Assembly (NCBI RefSeq): GCF_001641265.1
Contig: NW_020167537.1
Coordinates: 124,001-188,000 of the forward strand
From: Pseudogymnoascus destructans
Taxonomy: Eukaryota; Ascomycota; Leotiomycetes; Thelebolales; Thelebolaceae
DNA length: 64,000 nt
Direction: 5' to 3'
Positions 32,230 through 42,681 of this stretch are shown piece after piece. Every line of letters starts with the position of its first letter. Within the stretch, counting starts at the first letter, position 1. A program made the position numbers and the translations under genes. The notes beneath the pieces are model-generated. The model was given only the letters and a program-made list of their open reading frames with translations. It did not search any database and was not told the origin of the DNA.

Positions 32230-32870
32230 CTGTGCCTCCTCCACGCCTCAACTTAGGTGAAAGCGCGCCTAACAGTCATGAAGCAACAGCAGCCAGTAGT
32301 GGCCAACTTGATGCCTTTAAAAAGGGAAGCCAAGATACAGCGCATAGTTATGTACGATTTCGCTAGCATAGTAGACAAGTTTGTTTCCTCCTACAAGCTC
32401 CTAGAGCAGCTCACTTTCGCCCATGACCTCTGCAACAAGGTAGTCAGCTTTATCACTACCTCTCTATATGCAGAAACTTCCAACTACGCCCCATCTGCCT
32501 GAAGCCAGCCCTCACTAGCAGCTACCTCTATAGGACCGAAATCTGTCAGCTAGGCGGATGTGGCTAAGACCCTGAAAAACTCAGGGGCTTCTCTTTAGGG
32601 AGCTAGGGTCCCTAGCTCGTCCGTTTCTAGCAGCAGAGCAGCTACTATAACCTCCTGCGTCACAGGCTCTAGCTATAGGACCGCTCTAAAGCAGGACAAG
32701 AGACTCCTTATTACAGTAGAGCAGGGTGCTCTACTCTAGCGACCTGAACCCTTTGCACTATTCCAAGAACTCATAGACTAGGAGAATGCAGAAACCATCC
32801 TTTGCATTTTTAAGGCATTTTTAAAGGACGAATATGTCATTTAAAATAGCACAATATCATACCTCCCCAG
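32230..32870 (+). other. Possible retroelement remnant
   Basis: On the plus strand, broken frames give phrases such as KQDKRLLITVEQGALL and RPEPFALFQELID, which recall ORF1 products of fungal LINE-type elements. Stops interrupt every frame. The identification is by general appearance only and could be wrong. Confidence 0.25.
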
Positions 32871-32873
32871 TCA

Positions 32874-33899
32874 TCATGGTATTGAGCCCAACTGGTACAC
32901 CTTCACCGAGTTGATAAGCCAATAGCTCTCTAGAAACGCCAGCGGGTTATTCGCCACGAAGCTCTCGCAACTCCCCAAAGAAGCACAAGCCCCTTGGCCC
33001 CACACGCTCCCAGCCCAATCTCCGCAGAAAGTGGTGTCGAAAATTATGTTCATGTTCTTGAAATGCTGGTCAATGTTGCAGCCGTTTGCACCATTAAATG
33101 CCACCACCGGCAGCCCCCAGTTCTGCGTCCTCGGCGCCCCAGAGCTGATATCAGCAGGCACAGAGCCTCGTGGGAAAAACCACACATATACGCCAGAGCT
33201 CTCCCACTGCATAGCATACACCCCGCCACCGACAGAATTAAACCCCGTTCCATAGCCTCGCGGGTCGCTCGTGCTCACCGAGCAACCGTTAAAGCCTGAA
33301 TTGGCATTGCAGTTCGTCTCAAGTGTCGTAGTTCCAGGGAGTGAGCCCAGGTTGTCGACTACACATCCTGCGGAGGTGTGCAGCGTCATCGAGTCCGTGG
33401 TCTGTAAGTTTACGCCTTCGATGATGTCGATTTCGCCTGAGGAAGGCCAGTTGGGCCCAAAGAGCCAGAAGGCTGGCCAGGTGCCGCAGGCACCACCGGG
33501 CATGTGCGCTATATCTGCGATAAATAGGCCATGATTGTATTGTTTCTGGGAAGTGAGACGCACGGAGGCGCGGCCAGAGGGTGCCACATTTGTGTGGTCA
33601 ACATGCAGCTTCACTTGGGAGTTGCCGGTGGAGATGATGTTTGCTTTTGCCGCGGCGGATTGGGAGAGGTAGTTAACGAAGCCATGGGTTGGGTCGGGGT
33701 CAGTAAAGAAGGAGAAGGAATTGAAGAAGTTTGAGGAGTCGTGCTTGTCCTTAAGAAGGTACGACATGGCGGTAGCTGCGGAGTTCGTGGAAGGGCCAAC
33801 GACCTTCTGGTTGAATTTGATAGGCGGGAAGGATGGTAGAGCGGAAGTGAAGGTACTCAGGAAGAGCGATAGGGATATTAAGAAGACTGGGGACGGCAT
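32874..33899 (-). CDS. Secreted GH16 endo-1,3(4)-beta-glucanase
   Basis: 341 aa, no intron, ATG at 33897-33899. Signal peptide MPSPVFLISLSLFLSTFTSA. Glycoside hydrolase family 16 catalytic motif GEIDIIEG (two Glu, one Asp) preceded by GTWPAFWLFGPNWPSS, and followed by TMTLHTSAGC. It hydrolyses beta-1,3/1,4-glucans in cell walls (retaining mechanism) outside the cell. The protein is the single-domain form without a GPI-type tail; the end SYWLINSVKVYQ is the usual last strand of the fold. Length is typical of fungal mixed-linked glucanases. Confidence 0.93.
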   Translation of the reverse strand: MPSPVFLISLSLFLSTFTSALPSFPPIKFNQKVVGPSTNSAATAMSYLLKDKHDSSNFFNSFSFFTDPDPTHGFVNYLSQSAAAKANIISTGNSQVKLHVDHTNVAPSGRASVRLTSQKQYNHGLFIADIAHMPGGACGTWPAFWLFGPNWPSSGEIDIIEGVNLQTTDSMTLHTSAGCVVDNLGSLPGTTTLETNCNANSGFNGCSVSTSDPRGYGTGFNSVGGGVYAMQWESSGVYVWFFPRGSVPADISSGAPRTQNWGLPVVAFNGANGCNIDQHFKNMNIIFDTTFCGDWAGSVWGQGACASLGSCESFVANNPLAFLESYWLINSVKVYQLGSIP

Positions 33900-35164
33900 C
33901 GTGCACAAGTATCAGCTCCAGGCGAAATGTTCGGCATTAAAGATCAGAGGCACGTCCGTCGAAGGAGAGCCAAAGAGCGAAGACGGAGATGAGAAGCGTA
34001 TGTACTGTAGAGCGACGGAAGGAGCGTGGGTAGATAAGAATAGAAACAAAACTAAACGAAAGGGATCAGCTACCTTCATATATCTGCATGGGATCAAAGA
34101 AGGAACAGGGGAGCTGATGGAAACAAGGGCCTGTGATCTGGATAGATCCATCTGATTTCCATGAGCCACGCCAGGACCGCGTGCCCCATAGCCACATGCT
34201 GGATGATCAGGGTAGTTGGACCGGAACATTGACAGCCCTCCCTTTCGTTTAGTTTTGTTTCTATTCTTCTCTACCCACGGGCGGCAGCCACGATTAGGGT
34301 TTGTGGAAGAAGAATCGTGCCTTCGGATGCTTCATGGTTATCGCGCATGATGTGGTCGAGGCATTGCTGGCATGTATTTATACTTCCAACACGGGCCGTT
34401 CCAGATCTATCGGTATTTAAATTGGCAATGCAAACCTTGTGATATCAGTTGCTACAGTCTCAGCCTGGTTGACAGTCTTATTCGATGTTGTCGCCGAACC
34501 CTGGCGGGCCCAGACTCTTTGGGCGAGACATAGACGCCCAATGATGGGGATAGAGTCGCCAACGAGCTGATGAAGGTGCGCCAAGCCCTGGAATAGTTTC
34601 AGCGCAACCGCATCATGCGAACAAGGGTGTTGCATCTGCCGAATATCTATGTGAGTCGCTGATACCTGTGATGGTAATTTACAGATAAGACAACTCCTAT
34701 AGCGACCTGATCACGAAGATACACATCGTGATTGTTTCCTCGTGGCGTCCATGTGCGCGATTCATGCTTCGGCGGAAGAAAATAACCTTGGAGCAGTACT
34801 GGCAAACTAGCTGCATTGGTGGATAACTGACAATACCATTTTGCTGGCCCTGAGAAAGAGGGAATAGGCTCATGAGTCCAGATCTTGTGGCGTTCATAGC
34901 GTCGCATCGTGGCCAGTGGCCGCTTTGCACATCCACAAATATCCTCAACCGGCTATGTAAATACTGCCATATAAACATTGATACTGCCATTTATTGTCCT
35001 TTCAGCATTCTATAGTTATGAGAGTAGAAAAACAATATGTCTGCTGAAGCATGGTAGCTTCCATTCTCAGAGTTCCATTTCATAAGCGCTCAAGTTCATG
35101 AGCGCTTTACCAATAAGCTATTGTTGCATCAAATGTATACTGAAAATATTTCTCGAACAGGTGT
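33900..35164. other. Upstream region of GH16 and unassigned sequence
   Basis: The first 300 bp are the promoter side of the glucanase gene. Further right, minus-strand frames at 34417-34635 (LKLFQGLAHLHQLVGDSIPI) and 34697-34990 might be fragments of a decayed gene, but none has start, stop and splice sites that fit together. Confidence 0.4.
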
Positions 35165-35655
35165 CTTGAATCCTTCTCCGGTCAAGGTTTACTTGCGGCA
35201 AAAATATAATCCACTATCCTCGCAAGCCCCTAGGAGTCGCCTTCAACATTCTCCCTCTGAACACAACCCTGTATGAATCCGCCTCCAAAGTCGATAACCC
35301 ATCCGTCCCTGTTTATGTCGACTAGAATATTCACCTCCTTTGCATCGCCCCACACGATTTCAACTTCGTGGAGATGTCTCACGGTGCTTGTGACTTGCTC
35401 GGCCCATCGTTGTCTCAAGAGCTTTGGGGTGTTATCGCAGACGATGCCTTCCAGCGTCGTATTGCTGCAGTCAATATATGATATAAGTAATCCGAGACCA
35501 CTTTCACTGTACAGCCTATACTCCAAGACATCCAAGTAGAAGTAATCGTGAAGCGTAGCAATCTGCTTCTTCATCGGATTCCATGTGCGGGGCCAGGTTG
35601 CAGCATTTGCTAGCATCGCTGTCAAAGCTCTTGCGGATTTATGCACGTACGACAC
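35165..35655 (-). pseudogene. Protein-kinase-like fragment
   Basis: A 141-codon frame with VTSTVRHLHEVEIVWGDAKEVNILVDI (catalytic loop, Asp and Asn present) and GWVIDFGGGF (DFG loop). The N-lobe (glycine loop, Lys) is absent, and the frame stops at TAG 35230-35232 within VEGDS-stop-GLARIVDY, where comparable fungal kinase-like proteins have VEGDLQGL. A CAG-to-TAG change would explain it. The same frame then continues for about 20 codons. Probably a truncated pseudogene of a fungal-specific kinase-like family. Confidence 0.6.
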
Positions 35656-35895
35656 GACAGGTGACAGGAGCTCACCCCTCCATATTTTAGTTTAGGGTGC
35701 TTCTAGGTCAGATAAACTCCAGAGTAACTCCATAAGGGCTTGCAAACCTGAATGTAGCTTAACACCTGTCTAACACTGTATTATTAAGCACTCATTCCGG
35801 GAGTGCTTCTTAAGAGTGGCTGCAAATCAAATTATATTTTAGTTTGATTGGAAGACAATTGGTCAATATATACAACTCCTATATCGGGCCAGGCA

Positions 35896-37001
35896 TTATA
35901 ATTTGCTCTTCCCAGTCCCATGATCAGGGAATGTAGGAGGGTTCTTATCCAAAGGTTTCTGCAGCCATTCTACCATCCGCCGCGCGCCTCGAACTGGACT
36001 GAGTCCGTCCGCTGGAGCAATATTAGCAGAGTCCGCTTCTGATGGTGGCATGTCTGATGCCGAAAACAGAGCGAGATGACATACCATATCCGACGAACGG
36101 CTGATGAATTCTATACCCCATCATCTCGACGATCCGTGTGTCAATTTCTGGCAGTCTTCGTGGGTCAACAGCCAAGAACTGGTTCTCAAGCGAGCGAATC
36201 TGTGATTATTGTCAGCCAATATCTACCTATGGTGGAAAGTTATTGAAATAGACAGCCGTCTTACATATGGCTGGCAATATTGCACTGTAGCGCTCATTCT
36301 CGATGATGTGGACGTATTCGGTCCTCCACCATGCCATGTGGTGCCTATGAAGTACACCACACTCCCAGCCGGGCAAACCATAGGAATCGCCTGCTCTTTC
36401 CTCGGTCTCTCATTTCCCCAGAGGTGTGAGCCAGGAATCACGCGTGTGGCACCGTTCTCCTAAAATATAATCAGAATCCGCATCTACCGAATGTGCTACG
36501 CTCGCAGCCATCCAATGAAGCATAAAGCGACAGCAAACTCACGGCTGTAAACTCATCAAACGCCACCATAATGGCTGTCCCCAATGGCCCTCTTGGCCGT
36601 GGAAAGTGGCAAAACCCGTCATCGTGGTGCAGATCCTGTGGCTGCTCGCCGGGGTTAATCTGAATAGTATGGAATGCCGTAAGTTGGTATCCCGGGTCCA
36701 GAAAGTAATCATTTAGCGCGAGAACGCGAGGCAGCACTACGAGCTTGTCGAAGACCCGCGTCTTGTTGAGCAAGCTGTAAATACGCGTCGTGTCTAGGCC
36801 CTCGAACGGGTTGCGGCCAGCAAGAGGCGTAGAGCCAGAGAGGCGTATAATCTCGGCTTTGGCAGCTTGGACTTCTTCGAGGGGTAGAATGGAGGGGAGT
36901 ATCACATATCCATGGGTTTCCACATGGGATATATCGGCGACGGCTACTGGGTCGGTGGGGAGCCGCGGGCCAGCATTCCCGGTCACTGAGCGGCCTGCCA
37001 T
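35896..37001 (-). CDS. Phytanoyl-CoA dioxygenase (PhyH) family oxygenase
   Basis: 294 aa from four exons: 37001-36543, 36459-36265, 36199-36085 and 36011-35896. Introns of 83, 65 and 73 bp have donors GTGAGT, GTAAGA and GTATGT and acceptors TTTAG, CACAG and CCAG; all phases fit. Fe(II)/2-oxoglutarate ligands are visible: HHDDG (His-x-Asp, in QDLHHDDGFCHF) and the distal His in TTWHGGGPN, followed by SATVQYCQPY with residues that bind 2-oxoglutarate nearby. It probably hydroxylates an unknown small molecule in the cytosol; no targeting signal is seen (C-terminus GKSKL is not a clear PTS1). Confidence 0.9.
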
Positions 37002-37384
37002 GTATGGTAGATTTGAGATAAATGGGCTCTGCTGCGATGTTGATTGGGGTGGAGGTATTAAAGTATTATATAAACGTGGTGGTAAAAGGAAAATCTTATT
37101 TGCAAAGTAAGCTGAGCATAAAGTGCATGCTTACTTACAGTCCGGGTATTGGAACTGTGTGTTAAATACTCAGATCGCGGGGTACCCCGCAATATCAGCC
37201 TCGGTCGGTACCCGCGCATTTTCTAAAAGGGGACCCTCTTGCCCATCCACATATCTTGGCAAAGAACGGCTCCAGAAGGGTATAGCCTTCCGGACAGGCG
37301 ATAAGCCGCCTTCCCGCGCCTACCTAGAATTCATTCGCCGTCGCAAGCAACAACATAATCGTCGTGACCAAACTTTTCGCTTGG
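37002..37384. other. Intergenic region
   Basis: About 380 bp upstream of the PhyH gene. A short hairpin-capable GGGGTACCCC sequence lies at about 37180. Otherwise nothing recognised. Confidence 0.4.
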
Positions 37385-37948
37385 CTCAAGGTTGGGGGAA
37401 GCGAGATGCGCCGAAGCGAAATGCGCGGCTTCACAATTTGTATGTTGCATGTACCTTGCGCCATTCTACGAAACTATCACTTCCTCACTCCCACTCACTC
37501 CCGCGCTCGCTCCCGCTCTCACTCTCGGTTTTGGGGGCATCTGGGTCCGGAATTGGAAGCTCGAACTCCGGAGGAATTCGGAGACCCTCTTCGTATAATT
37601 AGGTCAAAATCTTCTTCCGGGCGCGCTCTTCCCTCCGGGCCTCAATTCCAGCTCTCTTAAGCTGAATCCGGGCCCAGGTTATAGCTTTGCGGGCTACCCA
37701 GGCTTTTTTAGCTGCGAGCTTCTAGGGAAGCTCAGCTTTCTCAGCCCGAATCTCGTGAGCCCGAGCAGCCCGAAGCTCACCTCTGAATCGAAGCCGGGCC
37801 CGGCTTCGGCTTGCCCGCTTCCTCGATCGACTCCTTCAACCTGCCGCTATGTAGTCCGTAGGTCAAGCTCTATAAGTTGGCCTAAGGCCACGACCTCTTC
37901 AGTTCCGGTAAGCCAATACTTATAGCTCTCTTTTAAGGGGCTACTTAA

Positions 37949-38072
37949 TGTAACGGGTGCTAACCGTTACAGTGTGTTGTATATATATGTTACGCGTATT
38001 CTACCAAGCTGGGATACTATGGTCTTTTTGGCTTAGTAGGATGTAGCGTAAGCGTAACTGTACATCGTTACA
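37949..38072 (+). repeat. Miniature solo LTR (124 bp)
   Basis: Begins TGTAACGGGTGCTAACC, ends TGTACATCGTTACA; flanks CTTAA and CTAAA are a near-match target duplication (the uninterrupted pogo sequence reads CTGAA there). A related 125-bp copy is at 38934-39058. Confidence 0.7.
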
Positions 38073-38632
38073 CTAAACCTCTCTAGAACCTGGTTTTCTA
38101 ACACTATAGCCCCTCTTCTACCTCCTGAAAAGTTGAGGGTTTAGGCATAGAAAACTGGGTTGGTAGGGTAGTAGGCATAGGCTGTAAGTAAGTGTGTAGT
38201 TTTGTAAGGGCTGTATTACAGCTTATAGGCCAAATACCAGCTTTCTAGAAAGCTGATATTATAGTAGACTCCTTAAAAGTCTGCTCCTAAATGCATCTAA
38301 GATCTTAAAAATCCAGAGTTGGAAAGTAGGACTAGCTCTATGCCCTTGAGGTTGGTATGGTACTATAAATCTATATGTATTTTGCCTAGAACAATAAGTA
38401 CTAGTAGTATGACTTTTCCTACTATAGACACAGCGTCTAGGATAGAAATAGACGTACGTTCTTAGGGCTTAGAGTCTCCTTTGCCATTCGTGGTACCATA
38501 ACTCTCTCACCTCCTAGAATTCCAATTCTAAAGCCTGTTTCATCTATATTTTAAATTGACTCCTGAGTTGAAGTTGCAAGGCTTGGGTTTTGGTGTTCAT
38601 TATGCCACCATGACCATTATGCCACCTCGAAC

Positions 38633-39058
38633 ATTTGTCTTTTTGGCTTAGTAGGATGTAGAGCAAGCGTAACTGTATAGCATTACAAGAGTATTCCGGC
38701 TCCCTAGTTAATGGGTTTTGATTAGCTTGCTAGTTAGGTGGGCTAAGTGAGCAATTAGTGTAATTCCTTACCTAGCTGACAAGGGGGCATCCTTAGGGGC
38801 TTAAGCTATTATATACACACCTTAGCATCCTAAGTAGTAACAGGCCTAGAAGCAAGTACAAGATGCTAAGCTAGAAGCCTCTACATCCATGCTAGGATGT
38901 CATAGACTAAAGGGGGGGGTAATTGTAATGGGGTGCCGCCGTTATAGTACATGTGGTATATAAAGCGTGTTATGTGTATTCTCTGTAGGCGAAGCTAGAG
39001 TACTGTAGTCTTTTTGGCTTAGTGGGATGTAGCGCGAGCGTAACTGTACATCATTATA
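38633..39058 (+). mobile_element. TRIM-like element: truncated LTR, 250-bp interior, polypurine tract, LTR
   Basis: A 3'-only LTR piece (about 38633-38684, ending GCATTACA) is followed by about 249 bp of non-coding interior, then the polypurine tract CTAAAGGGGGGGG (about 38917-38930) directly before a complete 125-bp LTR (38934-39058). That is the plan of a terminal-repeat retrotransposon in miniature. The 5' LTR lost its first part. Confidence 0.6.
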
Positions 39059-39849
39059 GACTGCCTAAGAATCCACTTCTTAAGGGCCTCTAATAATGCA
39101 GTAGAGAGCACCTTATTCTGACCTCTATAGAGGGGCTGGCTTCTTAGCACGCCATTTGATGCTTAGCCGTAGCGTTGACTCAGGCACTTTGAAAATGCGA
39201 CAGGCAGATATTATAGACTCAGAAGGGGTACCTGTCACACCGTAGCTTCTAGCTTCTCATTAGCTATTTTAGAACCAAACTAACTCGCACTATATCTTTC
39301 TTCAGGCTTGTTTTCCTCATCAAACTATCCACTAGGCTTAAAACTGGCCCTTACAGTTAATCGATGTTGGCTATTGGCAGCGCTCCTAATAGTCCAGACC
39401 ATTAACTGGACTATTAGTCCAGACTGCAGTCCAGACTAATAGTCCATAGACTATCGGTCCAGTCTGCGTTTTACAGTCCAGACTGATGGTCCAGTCTACG
39501 TCCCTCAGACAGACTGTTGGTCCAGTCTATGTTTGTCAGACTGGACGGATGGTCTGGTCTGACTGAAACAGACTGACCAACCATCTGGTCCAATGATCTC
39601 AGACCGACTGTCAGACTAATAGTCCCAATTTTCCTGCACGTCCTCCAAACCGATTGAAGCCTTGCCCCTAACGCCATCGTAACCATGCTAGCCCTGTTGG
39701 GCTTAGCTACAGAGCTAGAGGTAAATACGTCTGTCCACGCGATGGTATGAGTGTTTATTTTTCATCATCAGTATATATTTTGGGCCCGGTGCAGTGATGG
39801 AATTGAACATGTGTGCAGCCAGCATTTACTGCAAAACCTATCACAAGTC

Positions 39850-42061
39850 ATGTCTTCTATTGGCGACCTCTCGAGTAGTGCTTCTGGCTGTAATAGCTGT
39901 CTGGACGATTCTGACCTTAACTTAGCCACTTCTTCTTCGGCAGCTTCCTCAACTTCAAATCCTAGTGCCCCCCGCCACATCCCCTATCTGGCAACATTGT
40001 CGACTAGAAGAGGGCAGGAATATACCAGCTGCCTGGGTCGATTCCAACGGAAGGAAATGGTGGTATTGCCAACCCTGCTTCGACAGGAAGAAAAGAGACA
40101 AGAAGTACAACTGCTCTGGTGGATCGTCCACTATCATCGATCATCTGCGTAAACAGCATGGAATTGTGCTCTGTAAGAGGCAAGACATCCACCGGGAAGC
40201 GACAGAAAGCCGCCTTGGAGACATCAGTTCCTTCTTGAGCAAAGATACCCTGACCTCTACCAAGAGACGCAAGGTGACAGTAGAGGAGGATGTGCTTGAC
40301 CAAGCCACTCTGCGCGAACTATACTGCCGCTACACAGTAGCTTGCAGTCTCCCTTTTGCTCAGGTCGAACACCCAGCCTTTCGTAACTTCATCCGCTATC
40401 TTCGTCTGGCTGCCGATAATCTCCTTCCAAGGTCTGGTGCTACGGTTAAAACCGACTTACAATGGGGCTATGAAAACAAGAAGGAGTTTGTAAAGAGAGC
40501 TTTGCAAAATGCTCTTTCTTTGATTCATATTATTCCTGACAATTGGACTTCGCCGAATGGTTTGGGGGTCATTGGTTTCACAGTTCAATTCATAACCAAA
40601 GATCACAGTTTACAATCGCTTGTGGTGAGGATTAAGGAGCTGGAAGGAGAACACAGTGGAGAAAACATGGCCGAAGCCATCATGGAGTTCATACGAGAAT
40701 ATGGAATCGCTACAAAAGTTGGATATTTCATGATGGACAATGCTAGCAACATGAACACCATGATTGACAAGGTCTCTGACGAACTAGAGCGAGAGTTTGA
40801 TGTTTTCTACGACCCTCTTCCTCACCGGCTTCGCTGTACCGGCCACATCATAAACCTGGCCGTGATGGAATTTCTCATAGGAAAACGGCCACGGATGACA
40901 GGCTCCTATGGTGGGCCGTCCGAAGAGGAGATTGAGGAATGGAATGGGGCGATAGGAAAGCTTCATAATATTGTGGTCTATATCACTTGGACCCCCCAGA
41001 GGCTTCAAACATTTACTGTTCTCACTGATGGCCTCAGGCTATGGCGTGACAATGACACTCGTTGGAATTCATGGTACCAAATGGTTGAAAGGGCTCTCAG
41101 GCCTAAAGTCAGGCAAGCTATCACCATATTTTGCGCACAAGAGCCTGCTCTACAAGAGGATGCCCTAACTCCATCTGATTGGGTAACTTTGGCTGAGATT
41201 CACAAATTTCTGGAACCATTCCACGACACGACAATGGCCAACGAGGGTGTTCAAAATTCCATCGCTGACATTCTTCCCACCATGGATTATCTCCTACACC
41301 ACATCGAGGCCGCCAGGGAGGCCACCACCATCCCCCACTTGGCTACGATGATGGAGACTGCTTGGGCCAAACTGGCCGACAGAAGACTCTCCAGTCTATT
41401 TAGCAACCACAGTCTTAAACCCTTCTTTCAAGTGGGCATACATGGAGTGACTTGGGAAGACAAGACAGAATGGATCGAGAGAGCTAAATCTCGGGTAGGG
41501 CAGCTGTGGAGGCAATCATACAAATCAACTTCTTCCTTGCCGGTTCTTCGACCCGGCTTAGCAGAGGAGCCAACTACGAGGCGACTAAATGGGTACAAAA
41601 TGTGGATGAATGAGCAGAAGGCGACGATTTTCAACACAGATGATGACGAGTACGAAGTGTACTGCCGTGAGCCTGTTGTGATGATGCCAGACCCACTGAA
41701 ATGGTGGCTGGAGGTGGCCCAGCGAAAACGATTCCCTAGCTTGTCATTGATGGCCATTGACATTCTTTCTATTGCTGCCATGTCTTCTGGGACAGAGCGA
41801 CTCTTCTCGAAATCAAAACTTACGGTAACCGATCAGCGAGGAGCTATGGACGCTGAAACTTTAAATCTCGTAGAATGTCTACGTTCCTGGGACAGCAGCG
41901 CCTTGATAGTCCCATCAGATGTGAGTTTTCTGCTTCATGAGGACTACCGTCAGCTAATTGCAGAGTCTAGTGTCGCTATGTCGATGCGGCTGCTGGGTTC
42001 AACCACTCTGATGCATTGGGGCGCGATGAGAGTGGTGGGGGATCAGACACAGTGGAGATGA
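39850..42061 (+). CDS. hAT transposase with BED-type finger (one apparent frameshift near N-terminus)
   Basis: The main frame (39965-42061, about 698 codons) starts without an ATG. An ATG at 39850 opens a Ser-rich leader in the next frame (MSSIGDLSSSASG ..SSTSNPSAP). Skipping one base in the C6 run at 39967-39972 would join them as SAPATSPIWQHCRLEE. Domains: BED-like finger WWYCQPCF with ..LRKQHG, the RNase H-like core with MMDNASNMNTM and HRLRCTGHIINLA, and the C-terminal Dimer_Tnp_hAT domain DPLKWWLEVAQRKRFPSLSL ..SSGTERLFSKSKL. Stop TGA 42059-42061. Near intact; the frameshift could be real or a base-call error in a homopolymer. Confidence 0.88.
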
Positions 42062-42325
42062 CATAGGGGAGCTTGGAGGTAGAATCGTAGATAGCAAAGG
42101 CTACAAGTCATATGTTGTGATTTAGACTAATAGTCCAGACTGCAGTCTGGACTGCAGTCTGGTCTGATAATGACGGACGGACCAACAGTCCAGTCTGGCA
42201 AAGACGGACTGGACCGTCCATCTGGTCTGACGATAACGAACAGACCAACAGTCCAGTCTGCCCATGACAGACTGACGACTAGTCCAGTCTGACCATGACG
42301 GACCGACTAACAGTCCAGTCTGAGG

Positions 42326-42632
42326 TGTTACGGCTAAGTGCTAGTGCTATGGTAGCGCTTATGGCTGCAACCTCACGTGATGGATAACATTGGATATCAT
42401 GGATATTATGTTATCCATAATATCCACGGATATCCCTTTGGCACGACGCCACTATATAAGTAGATAGTATTTCCTTAGATAGGAGCTTTGTGCTCAACTC
42501 AATATAGTATTCTTTACAATACTGTAACGTGTTACTTGGAAAGCCTTTGTGTTTAATCCCCTGCCTCCTCTGTCAAGTCAACCTTACGCAAGAAACCTCT
42601 GTGTCTTCTATCGTTTAGAAGTCAGCGTTACA
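42326..42632 (+). repeat. Solo LTR, family 2 (307 bp)
   Basis: Begins TGTTACGGCTAAGTGC, ends GTCAGCGTTACA; target duplication TGAGG at 42321-42325 and 42633-42637. Shorter than the 18353 copy, mainly in the GGAT-rich middle. Contains CACTATATAAGTAG. Confidence 0.94.
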
Positions 42633-42681
42633 TGAGGTTTCCAGACTGACTGTTTGGACTATTAGGAGCGCTGGCTATTGG

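Larger units (their letters stand above)
37385..39240 (-). mobile_element. Decayed copy of the 7-9 kb pogo element
   Basis: Left end (37390-37440) resembles the TIR of the 7074-9192 element (GAAGCGAGATGCGCC.. repeats). The following 37450-37830 matches its 3' coding tail (TCCCACTCACTCCCGCGCTC, CTCCGGAGGAATTC), and 39060-39240 matches its transposase start. It has many stops and is interrupted by short LTR-type inserts (37949-38072 and 38633-39058). Confidence 0.65.
39378..42673 (+). mobile_element. hAT transposon, near complete, with 8-bp target duplication
   Basis: TIRs start CAGCGCTCCTAATAGTCCA (39378 and reverse from 42673). Target duplication GCTATTGG at 39370-39377 and 42674-42681 is perfect. 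Subterminal regions (39395-39620 and 42125-42330) are full of AGTCCAGTCTG/CAGACTGGACT repeats in both orientations. A solo LTR (42326-42632) is inserted just inside the right end. Total 3296 bp, about 2984 bp without the LTR. Confidence 0.95.
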
